Shown here: in pieces, positions 35,730-47,828 of the stretch
How positions within the stretch are numbered: position 1 is the first letter of the stretch
Layout of the letters: each line of letters begins with the position of its first letter
Notes under the pieces: model-generated
Databases searched by the model: none
The model's input: only the letters and a program-made list of their open reading frames with translations
What the model was told of the DNA's origin: nothing
Made by a program: the position numbers and the translations under genes
NCBI GenBank assembly: GCA_050084985.1
Contig: JBITNC010000001.1
Location: forward strand, 123,628,001-123,692,000
From: Nageia nagi
Lineage: Eukaryota > Pinophyta
DNA length: 64,000 nt
Direction of reading: 5' to 3'

Positions 35730-36215
35730 CATAAAAAAAAGAAGGCCGCAGGAGGATGCCACAAATGGCGGTGGAGACAGTCGAGCGATGAGCGAAGGCC
35801 ATAAAGGATGGCAGTAGCTGCAAAAGGTGATGAAGTCCACGGTGACAACGGGAGTAGCAAGTGGAGGCCATAAAGGCTGGAGGGGTGATCAAGTGGTAGA
35901 GGCTGCAGGGGTAGCAATGGTTGGAGGCTGCAGAGGTAGTAAGGGCGGTCGAGCGATGGAGGCTGAGAGCATATGGGTAGAGGCAATAAGGGTAGCCTAG
36001 CAACAGAGGTCGTAGGTGTAACTGCAGGCGAAGGTAGTAGGGGCAATTGAGCAACGGAGGCTACAGGGGTAGTGGTGGACAAAGGCGGTAGGGGCAACCA
36101 AGTGACAGAGGCCACAAGGGTAGCAACGGGCAAAGGTGGTAGGGGCTACGGTGGTAGCAAGGGAAACCGAGCAGCGAAGGCCGTAGGGGTAGCAACGGGC
36201 GACCCCTTTAACTAG
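35730..36215 (-). repeat. GC-rich minisatellite in the Copia-1 leader, about 51-bp units
   Basis: About nine degenerate units. On the minus strand they read as repeats of T-x-VASVA-LPLLP-P (17 residues) in frame -35693..36133, and the other two minus frames are also open over long stretches (35626-36054, 35997-36323). GC content is far above the surroundings. The unit length being divisible by three and the open frames may be by-products of a Pro/Leu-like CCT/CTN composition. There is no counterpart in Copia-2, which has a PPR-like segment in the same leader. Confidence 0.7.
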
Positions 36216-36229
36216 GGATTTTATCAATG

Positions 36230-36913
36230 GTTTTAAAAAAAAGTTATTAATCAATGCTACTAAAAAACAAAATGTTAGTAAAAATATTTGCATTACATAG
36301 TATCCTCTTAAAAGGTATATCATGTATTAAGCATTTTGTAAAAAAACATGCTACTAACATAAGAGGTTAGTATAGGAAAAAAAATTGCTTGCATTGCCAT
36401 TTTGATCATATTTTACAAAAAATAAGCTAATTTTAATATTGTATTCCTCCTTTTAAAAATTGTTTATATATATAAATATATATAAAGTTGCAAATAAAAT
36501 AAAAAATTGAAATTTCTCCCTCTCACAAAAGAAATTACCCATTTTTATTAACAAAAAAAAGGTTAAAAAAATTATCTTCTTCATAAGATAGAAAAAAAAT
36601 TCCTCAACTTAATTTTTGTATACTATCCTCTTAAATAATGAGCAAATAAGCAATTTGCAAAAAAAAGCTATTCACAAAAGAGGTTAGTATCAAAAATTGT
36701 TAATCATATTTAGCTCAACAATAGTCAACATATAGCATACAATATGTTAGTAGTAAAATACAATTATTCAATAATTAACCAAGAAGGTAAAAAATGTATA
36801 CCTTCTATTATGTTTTACCTCAACAATGTAAGAAAATGAGAAATGGAGACCTCCAAATTGAAGAAGTTTCAAAGAATGTTGAAGGAGCTTCCACACCAAG
36901 CTCTGATACCAAT
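36230..36913. other. Copia-1 distal leader up to the PBS
   Basis: AT-rich, with AAAAAA tracts and recurrent GAGGTTAGTATA phrases at about 36362 and 36681. No gene seen. The PBS closes it at 36900-36911. Confidence 0.5.
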
Positions 36914-37401
36914 TGATGGAATTAGTTCTACACTAATCCTCAAGGTCCAAGACTATAGGAAACTTAATCATTCAACATCTACAAGCTAATAACACCATTC
37001 ACACAAGATAACACTAATATAAGTGGTTCCTCCCTCCTTGGGAGTACATCCACAACTAGATCTCAATTCTCAAACTATGCACTCTCTTACTATAATTCCT
37101 TTCTTTCCTACACAAACTAGTAGAGTAATCTTACTCAAAATCTAAGTGATATTACAAGAGGAGAGGCCCTCTATTTATAGCATGAGAGCACCTCCCTAAC
37201 CTCTATTTAACCCAAGGGTAAGGTTAGGGTTACAATAAATATATTACCTAATTTTAACCTACCAACTAACCACATGATAAGGTCAAAGTTTACATAATAA
37301 GAATTCAATTAATCCCTTAAGGTATCTAAATATCCTTTAAGTGATTAATTGAATTTACAAGGAGTTTAGATATTCACAATATTTCATTACAAATTCTAAC
37401 A
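36914..37401 (-). repeat. Copia-1 5' LTR
   Basis: 488 bp; plus-strand edges TGATGGAATTAG and ATTCTAACA. Flanked by TSD ATCAC on the right and the PBS on the left. Confidence 0.88.
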
Positions 37402-39784
37402 ATCACATAGGCACCAACAAATCCTCAAGCATGCGAAGTTTGGGTTAGGACATCAAGATTACACATTCAGAAACCCAAAATGCCAACATATAGCATATAT
37501 AAGCATACATCAATGAATAAAATATCAATATGCCAATGTTTGGCTCATACATGCATAATCCAGAACCTAATACATTAAAGTACCTATGAATGATAAATAC
37601 AAGTGCATACAATCAATGAGATCCAATGCATGCATAAGTATGAGATAGTACAACATAATAATGAGATCTAAAGCCCTTTAGCTATATATGAATGATAAGA
37701 AATGAACACAATACAATACCAATTGCAATGGGTAGTCATTAACCTCTAGGTAGCCAATTAGGGTACAACACTCTAATCTTCTCCACTAAAGGAGCCCTCC
37801 TCAAAACATGGATAACCATTGAAGATAGAAGTAAATCATCAAAATACCATTGGATGGACAAGGTGCTTCATATATATTATAGATAATTAGGATCCTACTT
37901 CCTGACTACCCTCTATACACTTTGCCTAGAAATTGAATGCTTAGCATCACTAATACTTATGTCTAAATGTCTGTAGTAAATGTAATAATCAATAATGGTT
38001 ATCCAATACTGAAGCATTTATACATTACTTATGTCTAGAACTCACTTAGGAGTCATCCTAGGCCCATCTAATCCAACATCGGGTATTTGGGTGGCCTAAT
38101 CACTTAAAGCACCAAAATGGGGGTTATGATCACTCATAATGCCAACATGGGGGTCATTATCATATAATATGCCAACGTAGGATCCCTAGCACTTAAAGTG
38201 CCAATGTTGGGTGCTAAAATCCTCTTGAGCCAACATGGGGGTATGGGGCTGTCCCTAGTGTGGCACTAGCATGTTGGTGGCCATCAAACTCTCAAATGCA
38301 TAAATGAAACTAGATATTCCTAGAATCTAGGATCTCCAATATAACATATGTCTATTCTACTACTCAAAAGGGGTCCCACTTGGGGCTCATAGTGTGATCC
38401 ACATGATCCATTAAAACTTCTATCCTAAGTTACAATAATATAAATGTAAATACATTAAATACATATAGTACAAGATGACCAAATTGGTCCCACTAGAAGT
38501 ATAAGGGGATGTCACAAAGCCCCCCTCTCAAATTGCTTGATCTCAAGCAATCATGGAAGATCACAGCATCCATTTCCCATGTATCCTCTGAAACTATCAC
38601 TTGATGTACATGGTGGTGGAATGCAACTTCAATATGCACCATGTCATATGATGGTGAGGAGTGGATGGTTGGGGCTACATGATCCTATCTCTATGCAAGA
38701 TGTAAACCCTCTATTTTACTGTAATTATCACTCCTCATAAGATACTTCATGAGGATTCTCAAAAGCCATGGAAGTTCATGCACACTAAGGCTGAACTAAA
38801 CTTGCAAAAACCTAGAAAACATAGTAGTAAGTGAAAAGCAAGTAGAGCCTAGGATCCACTCAAGTAGCATTACATCCTCCAAACTCCACTCAAAAACTCC
38901 CAAGCTCCTCACAAATAGTGTGAGATAAGAAATATCCTAATCCCCTAGCTTCTGAAACCTCCATGGGGAATGTAGCCTCCATCAAGCTCAACATTGGGTT
39001 TCCACCATCCTAACACCTCTAACTAATAACTTTAACCTCCTTAAGCCTCAACATGGGCTACCCATCATCATGACACTACTCTATAGTAATCTTGGCCTCC
39101 CTAATACTCAACATGGGGCTTTAATGCTCTTGTATGTCCAACATAAAAATATAATCTCCTTGGATTCTCCACATGGCATGAAAAACCTCTTATATGCTCA
39201 ATGTGGGATGATAAGCCTCCCATATGCTCAACATGGGATGGGTACTTCTTAAGAAGCTCAATGTGGGTGGAAAAGCATCTTGTGTGAACAATGTGGATAA
39301 GAAATGCTCATGTGCCTAATGTCAAGGTCTTCGCTCCTCCATAATCAAACATGGTCCCTCTTCGCTCACTAGGTTGCAACATGGTCACTCCTTCATCCTC
39401 CTTTTACTACACCACTTAATTGCCTCTATATGCTTTTTATACACTTATGGATAATCATCCCAAATAACCTATAGCATATGTATCTTACCATCTATTTTGA
39501 AACTCATGATAAGCTTCTAATAGTTGGTATGAACATCACTTAGATCAAATAGGCATTGAAATCCTAGAATAATGTGAGGGTGCCCCTTCATGGGATAAAG
39601 ATAGAAATCCTCGCTCACTATAAAGCTCTACAACCTCACTCCTAACCTCTCCATAATATGATTAACCAAGGTAAGTTTCTCATTGGCATTAGAAACTTAA
39701 AACCCCTCAAACACCTTGGTCTTCAAATTCTTTCACTCTGCAAAGTTAACATAAATAAAGTTATGGGATGTTATAGGATCTATT

Positions 39785-40292
39785 TGAAGGATTTGAACTA
39801 GATCTAAACAAATCCTCTAGGACCTTAGACTAGGAAACTCAAGTGTACACAAGATAACACATCTATAATTCTAAGAACATCATTCACATAATATGACACC
39901 AATATAATGTGGTTCCTCCCTCCTTGGGAGTACATCCACAACTAGTTCTCTTATTCTCAAATCTATGTCTCTCTTACAACTATTCTCTAGCTCTCTCCTA
40001 CACAACCAAGTAGAGTAATCTTACTCAAAACTTAGATATATTTACAAGAGGAGAGGCCCTCTATTTATAGTTTGAGAGCACCTCCCTAACCTTCCTTTAA
40101 CCCAAGGGTAAGGTTAGGGTTACATTAAATGTACCACCAAACTTCAACCTACCAACTAACTCCTTTGGTAAAGTCAAAGTCTACATATTAAAGAATTCTA
40201 TTAATCACTTAAGGTATCTACATACCTTTAAGTGATTAATTGAATTTACAAGGAGTTTAGATATTCACAATATTTCATTACAAATTCTAACA
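39785..40292 (-). repeat. Copia-2 3' LTR
   Basis: 508 bp, edges TGAAGGATTTGAAC and ATTCTAACA. It shares its inner part (from GGTTCCTCCCTCCTTGGG on) with the Copia-1 LTR but differs in the first 120 bp, so the two belong to one family with different U3 ends. Confidence 0.9.
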
Positions 40293-41100
40293 CTCCCCCT
40301 TAATGCAATATTGGGATAGAGCGTAGAAGAGAGAAGAGAGAGAGTAAGAGAGAGTTCTCCTCCATAGAGATACAAGTGGAGATGAGAACTTTTAAATATT
40401 TTGAGAATTTTTTTTTTTTTGAGAACTAGTATGAGACTCACTACATTACCATTTGACAAAAATGGTTTACAATACAATCATTAACCACAACTGGTTTCAC
40501 TATACATAGTAGTCGATCAACTTTAAGCTGACATGTGAGTCTCCATGAGCTTGCTTTCACAAGGTGAGTAACCTACATTTCTGAAGAAGATCCTGCATGC
40601 TACAAGCAACTCATGAACAAAATTAGTTAGATGCATCATATATTCAAATAAGAGAATCAAATAATGCCATCTTATAAATAACTGATCAATGGTGCACTAT
40701 AAGCCATCACGGAGATGCCAAGCCATCACTCATAGTCACCTGTTGTATATAGACATGTGTTGATTTTAAAAATAGAGCATAAAAATTGTACAACGAGTTT
40801 CTCACGTAGAGCAAACTCACCACGGAGGTATAGAATGTACAACAAGTTCATCATGCAGAGCAAACTTACCACGGAGGTATATTAACTATATGCTCAAAAT
40901 TTGTACAATAAGTTTCTCACGCAGAGCAAACTCACCACGGAGGTATAAAATGTACAACAAGTTTGTCACGCAGAGCAAACTTACCACTGAGGTATAAAAT
41001 AATCAACACTCTATAACAACAATTGTACAATAAGTTTGGCACGCAAAGCAAACTTACCACGAAGGTCTAGAATGTACAATCAAAAAAGGCCTCTAAGAGG
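40293..41100 (-). other. Copia-2 3' noncoding region with five 48-bp repeats
   Basis: Units of about 48 bp containing GCAGAGCAAACTTACCACGG, each preceded by TGTACAA-AAGTT, occur at about 40787, 40835, 40895, 40945 and 41020. Two short non-repeat inserts separate some of them. Copia-1 has two. Function unknown; candidate RNA structure or packaging region. Confidence 0.7.
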
Positions 41101-44100
41101 TGAAGTTGTCATCACTAACAAAAGTTTAAACTTCACTCCCCCTTGAGGGCAACTTCACCAACCTAGAGAATCCCTTAGCTTGCAGAACTGAGCTTCAGGA
41201 AGGGGCTTGGTGAACAAATCAGCAGAGTTGTCAGGAGATGGACAATACTGCAAGTGTATGATGTCATCTAGAACCTTCTCCCTGATAAAATGAGCTTGGA
41301 TTTCTACATGTTTGGTTCGCTGATGCAACACAGGATTCTTAGCCAAAGAGATAGCCGATTGATTATCTGACGAAATAAGAGAGGGGCCATTTTGCTTATA
41401 CCCAATTTCATTCAGGAGATGTCTTAGCCAAATAGCTTCTTGGGTGGCAACAGACATGGCTCGATATTCGGCTTCGATGGTAGAAAGAGTCACAGTAGGT
41501 TGCTTCTTGGAAGCCCAAGAGATAGCACCTGAACCAATGCTAAACACATATGCAGAGGTTGATTTTCTATCATCTCTATCTCCCCCATAATCAGAATCTA
41601 AGAACCCTGAGAGAACAATCAAGGGCACTTTGGAATACTTAAGAGTAAGATCCTTTGTCCCTGCAACATACCTCAAGATTTGCTTAATAGCATTGAGGTG
41701 TTCAACATATGGTTTTTGCATGAATCGTGCCATCAGATTCACTGCAAAGGCAATATCAGGACGAGAGATAGTCAGATACAGAAGACTACCAATCAATTGT
41801 CTATAAGCTGTAGCATCAGCCAACTGAGAATCTGAGCTCAGTGAGACAACGATTCCAGGAGAAATAGGTATTGCAGCATATTTACACTCTTCCATACCAA
41901 ACTTTTGCAAGATGTCTGATATATACTTAGATTGACTAAGATAAGTACAATCTTTGTGTTGGTATACTTGCATCCCAAGATAGTAATGCAATAGACCTAG
42001 ATCAGTCATTTCAAATGTTGCCTTGAGTTTGGAGATGCACTCTTGGATGATTTCAATATTATTGCCTGTTATGAGAAGATCATCCACATAAAGGAGAATT
42101 ATGACCATGTCTTGTCCTTGATTGAGTACATATAGATCTGAATCTAAGAAGCACTTGGAAAAACCAATATCTACAAAGAATCCTGAAATTTTCTTGTACC
42201 ATGCTCTAGGTGCTTGCTTAAGTCCATACAAAGACTTCTTTAGCTTACACACAAGAGACTCTTTTCCTTCTGGAATAAATCCTTCTGGTTGATTCATGTA
42301 GATTTCAACATCCAAGTCCCCATTGAGAAATGCACTTTTGACATCAAGTTGAAAAACTTTCCATCCTTGAGCTGCAGAAAGAGCAAGAATTATTCTGACA
42401 GTAGGCATCTTGGCTACAGGAGCAAAGGTTTCCTCATAATCAATCCCATATTTTTGAGCGAATCCTTTGGCTACTAACCTTGCCTTGTATTTTTCAATTT
42501 TTCCATCAGAATTGTACTTGACCTTGTATATCCATTTATTACCAATCACATTTTTCTCATTGGGATAAGGAACCAAATCCCAAGTTTCATTTTTCATGAG
42601 AGCCTCATACTCAACTTTCATAGCTTCCATCCAACACTCTTGCTTGGAACTTCTTTGAAGTTGATGGCTCATGCATATTATCAATTTTGGCAAATAAGGA
42701 TTTATTCAAGGTCATACTTCTTGTAATTCTCTGTGCTGGAGAATTTTGCTCTTGTGGTGATTCTCTACATGCTCATCCAACCAGTTAGGTGCAGGCAAAG
42801 AATCATCTGTATCAGACACTTCAGCATGAGAGGTCGTATCCTCATAAAGTTCATTGAACTTAACATCCCTAGACACAAAGACTATTTTATGGGATGAAGA
42901 GTAGAGCCTGTAACCTCTATGCTGATTATCATACCCCAAAAGATGCATTTTTCTGATCGTTTATCTAACTTCTTTCTTTTCTCTGAGGTAATGAAGGCAA
43001 ATGCATCACAACCGAAGACTCTGAAGTGTGAAGGTTAGGTTTCTTTCCTATCCATGCTTCATATGGAGTTTTACCTTCAACTGACCTTAGTAGGACACCT
43101 ATTTAGGGTGTGAATAGCAGTGTGAATAGCTTCGCCCCATAAGAAACTAGGAAGGTTACCCAACATGCATCTTGCCATTTCCATAATCGTGCGATTCTTC
43201 CTTTCAGCAACTCCATTTTGCTGAGGGGTGTAAGGGATTGTGAATTGTTGCTTAATTCCATGTTTAACACAAAATTCATTAAACTCATTGCTATTATATT
43301 CACCCCCATTGTCAGATCTCAGCATTTTGATCTTAAAATCAGTTTGATTTTCAACAAGTGCCTTGAAGTCTTGAAACCTGTCAAAAGTTTGATCCTTGTG
43401 CTCAAGTAGATAACCCAATGTCATCCTACTGAAGTCATCAATGAAGTTCAAAACATAAGAAGCTCCACCTAGTGACTTAGTCTGAAAAGGACCCATCAAA
43501 TCTGAATGCACAAGTTGAAGAGGACAAGAAGCCTGAGTTGCCTTATTCTTTTCAAACTTTTGCCTATGCATCTTTCCTAGAATGCACCTTTCACAAAGAC
43601 CAACTGTGGGTGAAATATTAGGTAAACCTTCCACAAGTTCTTGAGTTTTCATAGCTTGAATACTCTTGTGGTTAAGGTGTCCTAATCGTTGATGCCAAAG
43701 ATTACCTTTTGAAAAACATTTGTAGCAAGACAAATCTTTGAAGGTACTTGATCCACAATATAAAGGTCATTCTTTACTGATCCTTTCATCAAAGTGGCAA
43801 GTCCTTTCTTAACACACCAAGAGTGTGAGGTAAACTCAAATGAGCATCCTTTCCTTGTAATCTGAATTACGGAGATGAGATTCATCCTTAGTTTAGGCAC
43901 ATAAAAGACATTGTCAAGAGTCTTTCCATGAATCTTCACACTTCCTATTCTCGTGAACATCAAGGACTGTATTATCACCTATCACAACTGCATCCTTTTT
44001 GTACTTATGAAAATTTTCAAACTTATCCTTTTCATAACACATGTGATTAGTGCATCCTGAATCAACAATCCAATCATTTGAAATAGTTTGAGTCATTGAG

Positions 44101-45046
44101 TAGTAGGCAACAGAAGCAGCATGCTTGTTCTTCTTTTTATTATTGAAATTTCTCATATTTGCATTTCCCTTTCCTTTTTGAGCAAATTTCTTTTTAGCGA
44201 CAATCATACTCTTTGTGCCCAAAGATTGCCACAGAAGTTACAATTCCCATCAAACTTTTCTTGAGGTGTTGGATTGCTTGATCCTGCTTTATCATTCCTG
44301 TGCCTATAGTTGCCATGATTGTTGTTGTTGTTGCCCTTTTTGTCATACTTCCTGAAGGTAGATGAGGACTTGTTGTCTTTGAATTTGTAATGTTTGAACT
44401 TTTTCTTGAAAGAGTTTTGGTTGCTCCTAGAGCAATGCTATGGTCCTTTGGAGAAAGGTTCAACATTTTCTTGTTCAAAGTTTCCTCATGCTTTAGAAGA
44501 AGTCTAGAAAGGTTATCAAGTGAGATGACATCTTCTTCATCATCGAGCCTTATTTCCATAACTGTGACAAAGTTACTGAACTTTGTAGTAAGGCTTTGTA
44601 GAATGATGAAGACCATGAACTCATCATTGATCCAGTTGCACCCAAACCAATCAGTTGTGTCCTGAGGTCAATGATTTTATTTAAGTAGATGGAGGCACTT
44701 TCATCTTCACTTTGTCGATACTGCAACAACTTTTGTAGAATGGTAAACCTCCTTGAAAATTTGGACCCAAGGTAAATTTTCTTTAACCTATCCCAAGCTT
44801 CCTTTGCTGAAGTTGATGAAGAAATCATGAGAAGGACATCATCTGAAACTGCACGATAAATCATGGAAGTTGCTAACTCATTCTTTGAGTTGTATACTTC
44901 AAGAGCCTTCTCATCAGTAGGAGCAATCGCATCTTCACTAACTGTCTGCCATAGCTTTCTTGCTTGTAACTCGGCTTTCATACTGGTTCCCATATTCCAA
45001 AGTTGGAACCATCGAGTATGTGCTTGGGAACGAAGGTTTCAACCAT
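41101..45046 (-). pseudogene. Copia-2 gag-pol polyprotein, several frameshifts but catalytic motifs kept
   Basis: From ATG 45046: gag (KAELQARKLWQTV, SAKEAWDRLKKIYLG), protease DWIVDSGCTNHM with DSG intact (about 44060-44080), GAG-pre-integrase HQRLGHLNH with CERC, and integrase HSDLMGPF, RSDNGGEY and NGVAERKN (D, D, E present; 43733-43077). A 512-codon frame (42693-41155) holds RT with QLDVKSAFLNGDL and YVDDLLITGNN, then RNase H with TLSTIEAEYRAM and SSDNQSAISL. A one-base deletion near 41160 ends it early. At least six frameshifts break gag to integrase. Despite identical-looking LTRs it cannot make a complete polyprotein. Such breaks in so young a copy suggest it was mobilised in trans, or that some shifts are sequencing errors. 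Confidence 0.88.
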
Positions 45047-46380
45047 TGCTACAAAAAAAATGAATATGCAATAAGAATGTAAACTTTTACAATTTTTCCA
45101 TCTATACATATAAAACATCTAATAAGCAAACATGTCCCACATGTGTAAACTCATTAATCACGATCCATAGAAGGATAAAGTTGGGGTTGTTTTCTTGTAT
45201 AGAATTAGGCCTTCACCTGGATGCCCGCAAGGTGGAGCCTAGGTACTACCAGTCCTCAACCAGTTCACCTTGGTCAGTGATATACTCTCACAAGGAGAAG
45301 TACCTACTATTTTCCAAGGATCTACGATTATCTGGACCGACCATTTTAATTATCTTGATTAAGGGTTTCAGTTTTCCTCCTAGGTTATCAGGATAATCCC
45401 TGAATGGACGTGCAGAAAATGTGGTATCACTACACACATGCCTGTCCACCTAATAGAGTTATGTCCAATCCAACAGAGGTCTTAGGGGCAATTAAATGGA
45501 CTTACCACCACTTGGTTCTTCGGACTAAAAAGGGCTCCAGTCTGCCCTGTCCTCACCTTATGGCTCCCTAAACAAGTCATGTTGTGGAAAATACGTGCAG
45601 ATGTATTCATTTTAGGGGTTACTTTTCAAATTTTTTGGTATTGCAAGTATAAGCAAATGTGCAAAAAAAAAATATAAAGTAAGGTGAAAAATACCCCATC
45701 CACACAAACTTGAAACCTTAAGAGGCCAAAAAATTGAGTCCAATGGGTTTTGTTCTAACCCCTAAAGGACTTTTACATTTTTCATATTTTTCTCAATTTA
45801 TTCAAGCACTTAATGAATTAAACAAAGAACTAAGTCCTACTTAGTATTTAATTCATAACATGCATTGTATCATGACTTAAAAATTTAAGTAAGCATGCAT
45901 CATGCATTAAAATTTAAGTCCTAAGCATGTTTTATTCTTCAAATAAGGTACATGCATCATATGCAACATCTAGATAAAATTTAAGTAAAAATTTATACTA
46001 GCCCCCCTTTTTACTTAAAGTGTTATCCCTTGTAACTATGCTTAGAGATTGCATATGCACTTAAATTAAACATGCAATGTGGAGGAGAATATTAGAAATA
46101 GTCTAAGTACTCCTAAGGGCATTTAATGGGAGCAATTGACTTGGAAGCAAGTAAAAAAAATGCCTAAGAAGAATAAGTGTGCAAGTGGTAATAGGAGACC
46201 CATACCCCTATTTTTAATGTAATTTTAATGCTTTGTCTACCTTAAGCACTAAAAAAAAAAAACTCCTAAATCAAAAAAAATTAAATGCTTTGTAGTTGTA
46301 AAATTATGTCCCCCCTTTTGGCTTCTACCAAGAAGAGCATTTATGTGGAGGAGCATAGAAGGTAAAAAGAATTAAGGCTC
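45047..46380. other. Copia-2 proximal leader
   Basis: AT-rich. Homologous to the Copia-1 leader next to gag; then rich in TTAAGTCCTA/GCATGCATCAT phrases. No gene seen. Confidence 0.5.
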
Positions 46381-46429
46381 AACAAAAAAATTGAGGCTGG
46401 GCGGCAGGCGGTAGGGGAGACCAAAGTCG

Positions 46430-47130
46430 GTCTAGTGGCTAGCCATGAAGCCGCGTGGATGGAGGCGGAGGTCGCGTGGGGTGGCTGTTGACCATCCCAA
46501 CGTGAAGAGGTAAGAGAGAGAGGAGGATGGTTGCGTGTATAAGCCTGCAATCAGTGCAGTCCATGAAACGCTGTCCAGATGATCCATCTCCACTACTAGA
46601 GGTTCTACACCAATGCGTTTATGGGATGAAGATCTACAGAGGTGTAATTTTCTCATCGCCAAGGTTCATGAGCAACACTGGTTTGGACATGAGGCATTTA
46701 AACAATTCGTATGCCTTCCATTCAACGTTCACCATTTTGTGCATATCTAGCGATCATGGCAGCCATGAAAGGTTGCCTGCACCATGCATCACGTCAAACA
46801 ATGCGTAGGCCTTCTTGGTGCTTCCAATTTGTAGATCTGGTGATCATGGGAGGTCATAAAATGGTGTCGCATCGTGCATCGTGGCAAACAACTCACGTGT
46901 GCCATTTGACGTATCTATTTGGTAGATATCCTGCGAGCATGGCAGTCTATGCAAGTAGTGCAGTGCCTGCGATCATGATAGGTCACGAAATAGTTCACAT
47001 GGACTGTTCATTATATCCATTTAATGCATCAGCCTTGAGACGGCATCGTGAGGAGGCATGTTGTCAAACAATTCACACAGCATTTTATCAAACAGTTCCC
47101 AGACCCTTTCATGTAGGAGGAGGGAGATGC
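46430..47130 (-). pseudogene. PPR gene fragment captured in the Copia-2 leader (about six decayed modules)
   Basis: Reading the minus strand from 47100 downward, motifs of pentatricopeptide repeats recur every 80-110 bp. These are ELFDNMPPHDAVS (about 47075), ELFRDLS followed by MIAGTALL (about 47000), MLAGYLPNRY, ELFATMHDAT followed by MITRSTN (about 46895), ALFDVMHGAGNLSW followed by MIARYAQNGERWKAYELF (46800-46699), and MDHLDSVSWTALIAGLYTQ (46590-46531). The pattern LF-x-M-x6-SW-x-x-MIAGYAQNG is the hallmark of plant PLS-class PPR proteins, which bind organellar RNA. Frameshifts and stops break every join. GC content is higher than in the rest of the element. The fragment is in sense with the retroelement. 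Absent from Copia-1. Confidence 0.72.
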
Positions 47131-47330
47131 GGGCGGGAGGAGGAGTCTGTTGCGCGAGGTCGATGAAGCGTGCAGAAGGAACAGGCTGGGGACTTGAGGC
47201 CACCGGTTGGTGGAGAGGCATGGCAGGAGAAGACCATAACTCCTTGTGGGGAAGAGGAAGACCACCGCTTACCCAACGTGGCCCTCCACGTGGTCCTCTT
47301 ACTAATTTGACCTCCCAATAACAACAATAA
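47130..47330. other. GC-rich leader segment next to the PPR fragment
   Basis: GGAGGGAGATGCGGGCGGGA-type purine-rich sequence with open frames on both strands (47021-47221, 47109-47327 minus; 47058-47321 plus). These are probably composition effects. It may be part of the captured segment (signal or linker region) or filler. No domain recognised. Confidence 0.35.
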
Positions 47331-47828
47331 TTTTTACATGGTGTTAACTATTTGTAAACATTATTATTTTGTTCCTCCAAAAATTTATAATTTTTGAATA
47401 TATTGTAAATATTTCAAATAACTTGTAAATAAAGTAAAGTCCTTTTTTTTTTTGAGTAGAAAAAAAAATTGTAATATTTCTCAAATGTTGATACTAACTT
47501 TTTTTTTTTTTTTTTAAATTAGCAATTTAAGCAATTTGTAAAAATTGCAAGTAAAAAAGATTAGTATAAGCAATAACAACAAACAAGGAACATCATATTA
47601 CAATTTTGTTAGCCATGTATTGCCCAAACAAAAAAATGAGCTCAACACATAGCAAATAATGTTAGTATCGTTAGTGCATAAGCCAAAAATTAAAAAAATG
47701 AAGGAGGTTATACCTTCTCTTGAATTTACCTCACCAAGAAGATTAGGATTAAGATCTTCAAATTTGAGAAGGATGAAGCACCTCCAAAATGTAGAAGAAG
47801 AGCTTCCACACCAAGATCTGATACCAAT
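47331..47828. other. Copia-2 distal leader up to the PBS
   Basis: Low-complexity A and T runs (for example 47501-47516) and a stretch from about 47585 similar to 36700-36913 of Copia-1 (CTTCCACACCAAG before the PBS). No gene. Confidence 0.55.

Larger units (their letters stand above)
29055..37401 (-). mobile_element. Copia-1: full-length Ty1/copia element, 8.35 kb
   Basis: LTRs at 29055-29543 and 36914-37401, TSD ATCAC at 29050-29054 and 37402-37406. On the minus strand the 5' LTR is followed by PBS TGGTATCAGAGC (36911-36900), a perfect initiator-Met match. The PPT AAGGGGAAG lies at 29544-29552. It has a 2.7-kb leader, a broken gag-pol (34154-30159) and a 0.6-kb 3' noncoding part. The LTRs differ at about 16 positions of 489, so it is older than Copia-2. 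It is inserted in the 3' LTR of Z2; copies A and C show the empty site. Confidence 0.92.

Noticed and set aside
35626-36323. Three overlapping Pro/Leu-rich ORFs as genes
   Set aside because: All three frames of one strand are open because of a CCT/CTN-rich minisatellite; no start context, domain or homologue pattern is visible.
46527-47321. Plus-strand ORFs (93, 151 and 87 codons) in the Copia-2 leader
   Set aside because: They are antisense shadows of the PPR-like segment and the GC-rich leader.
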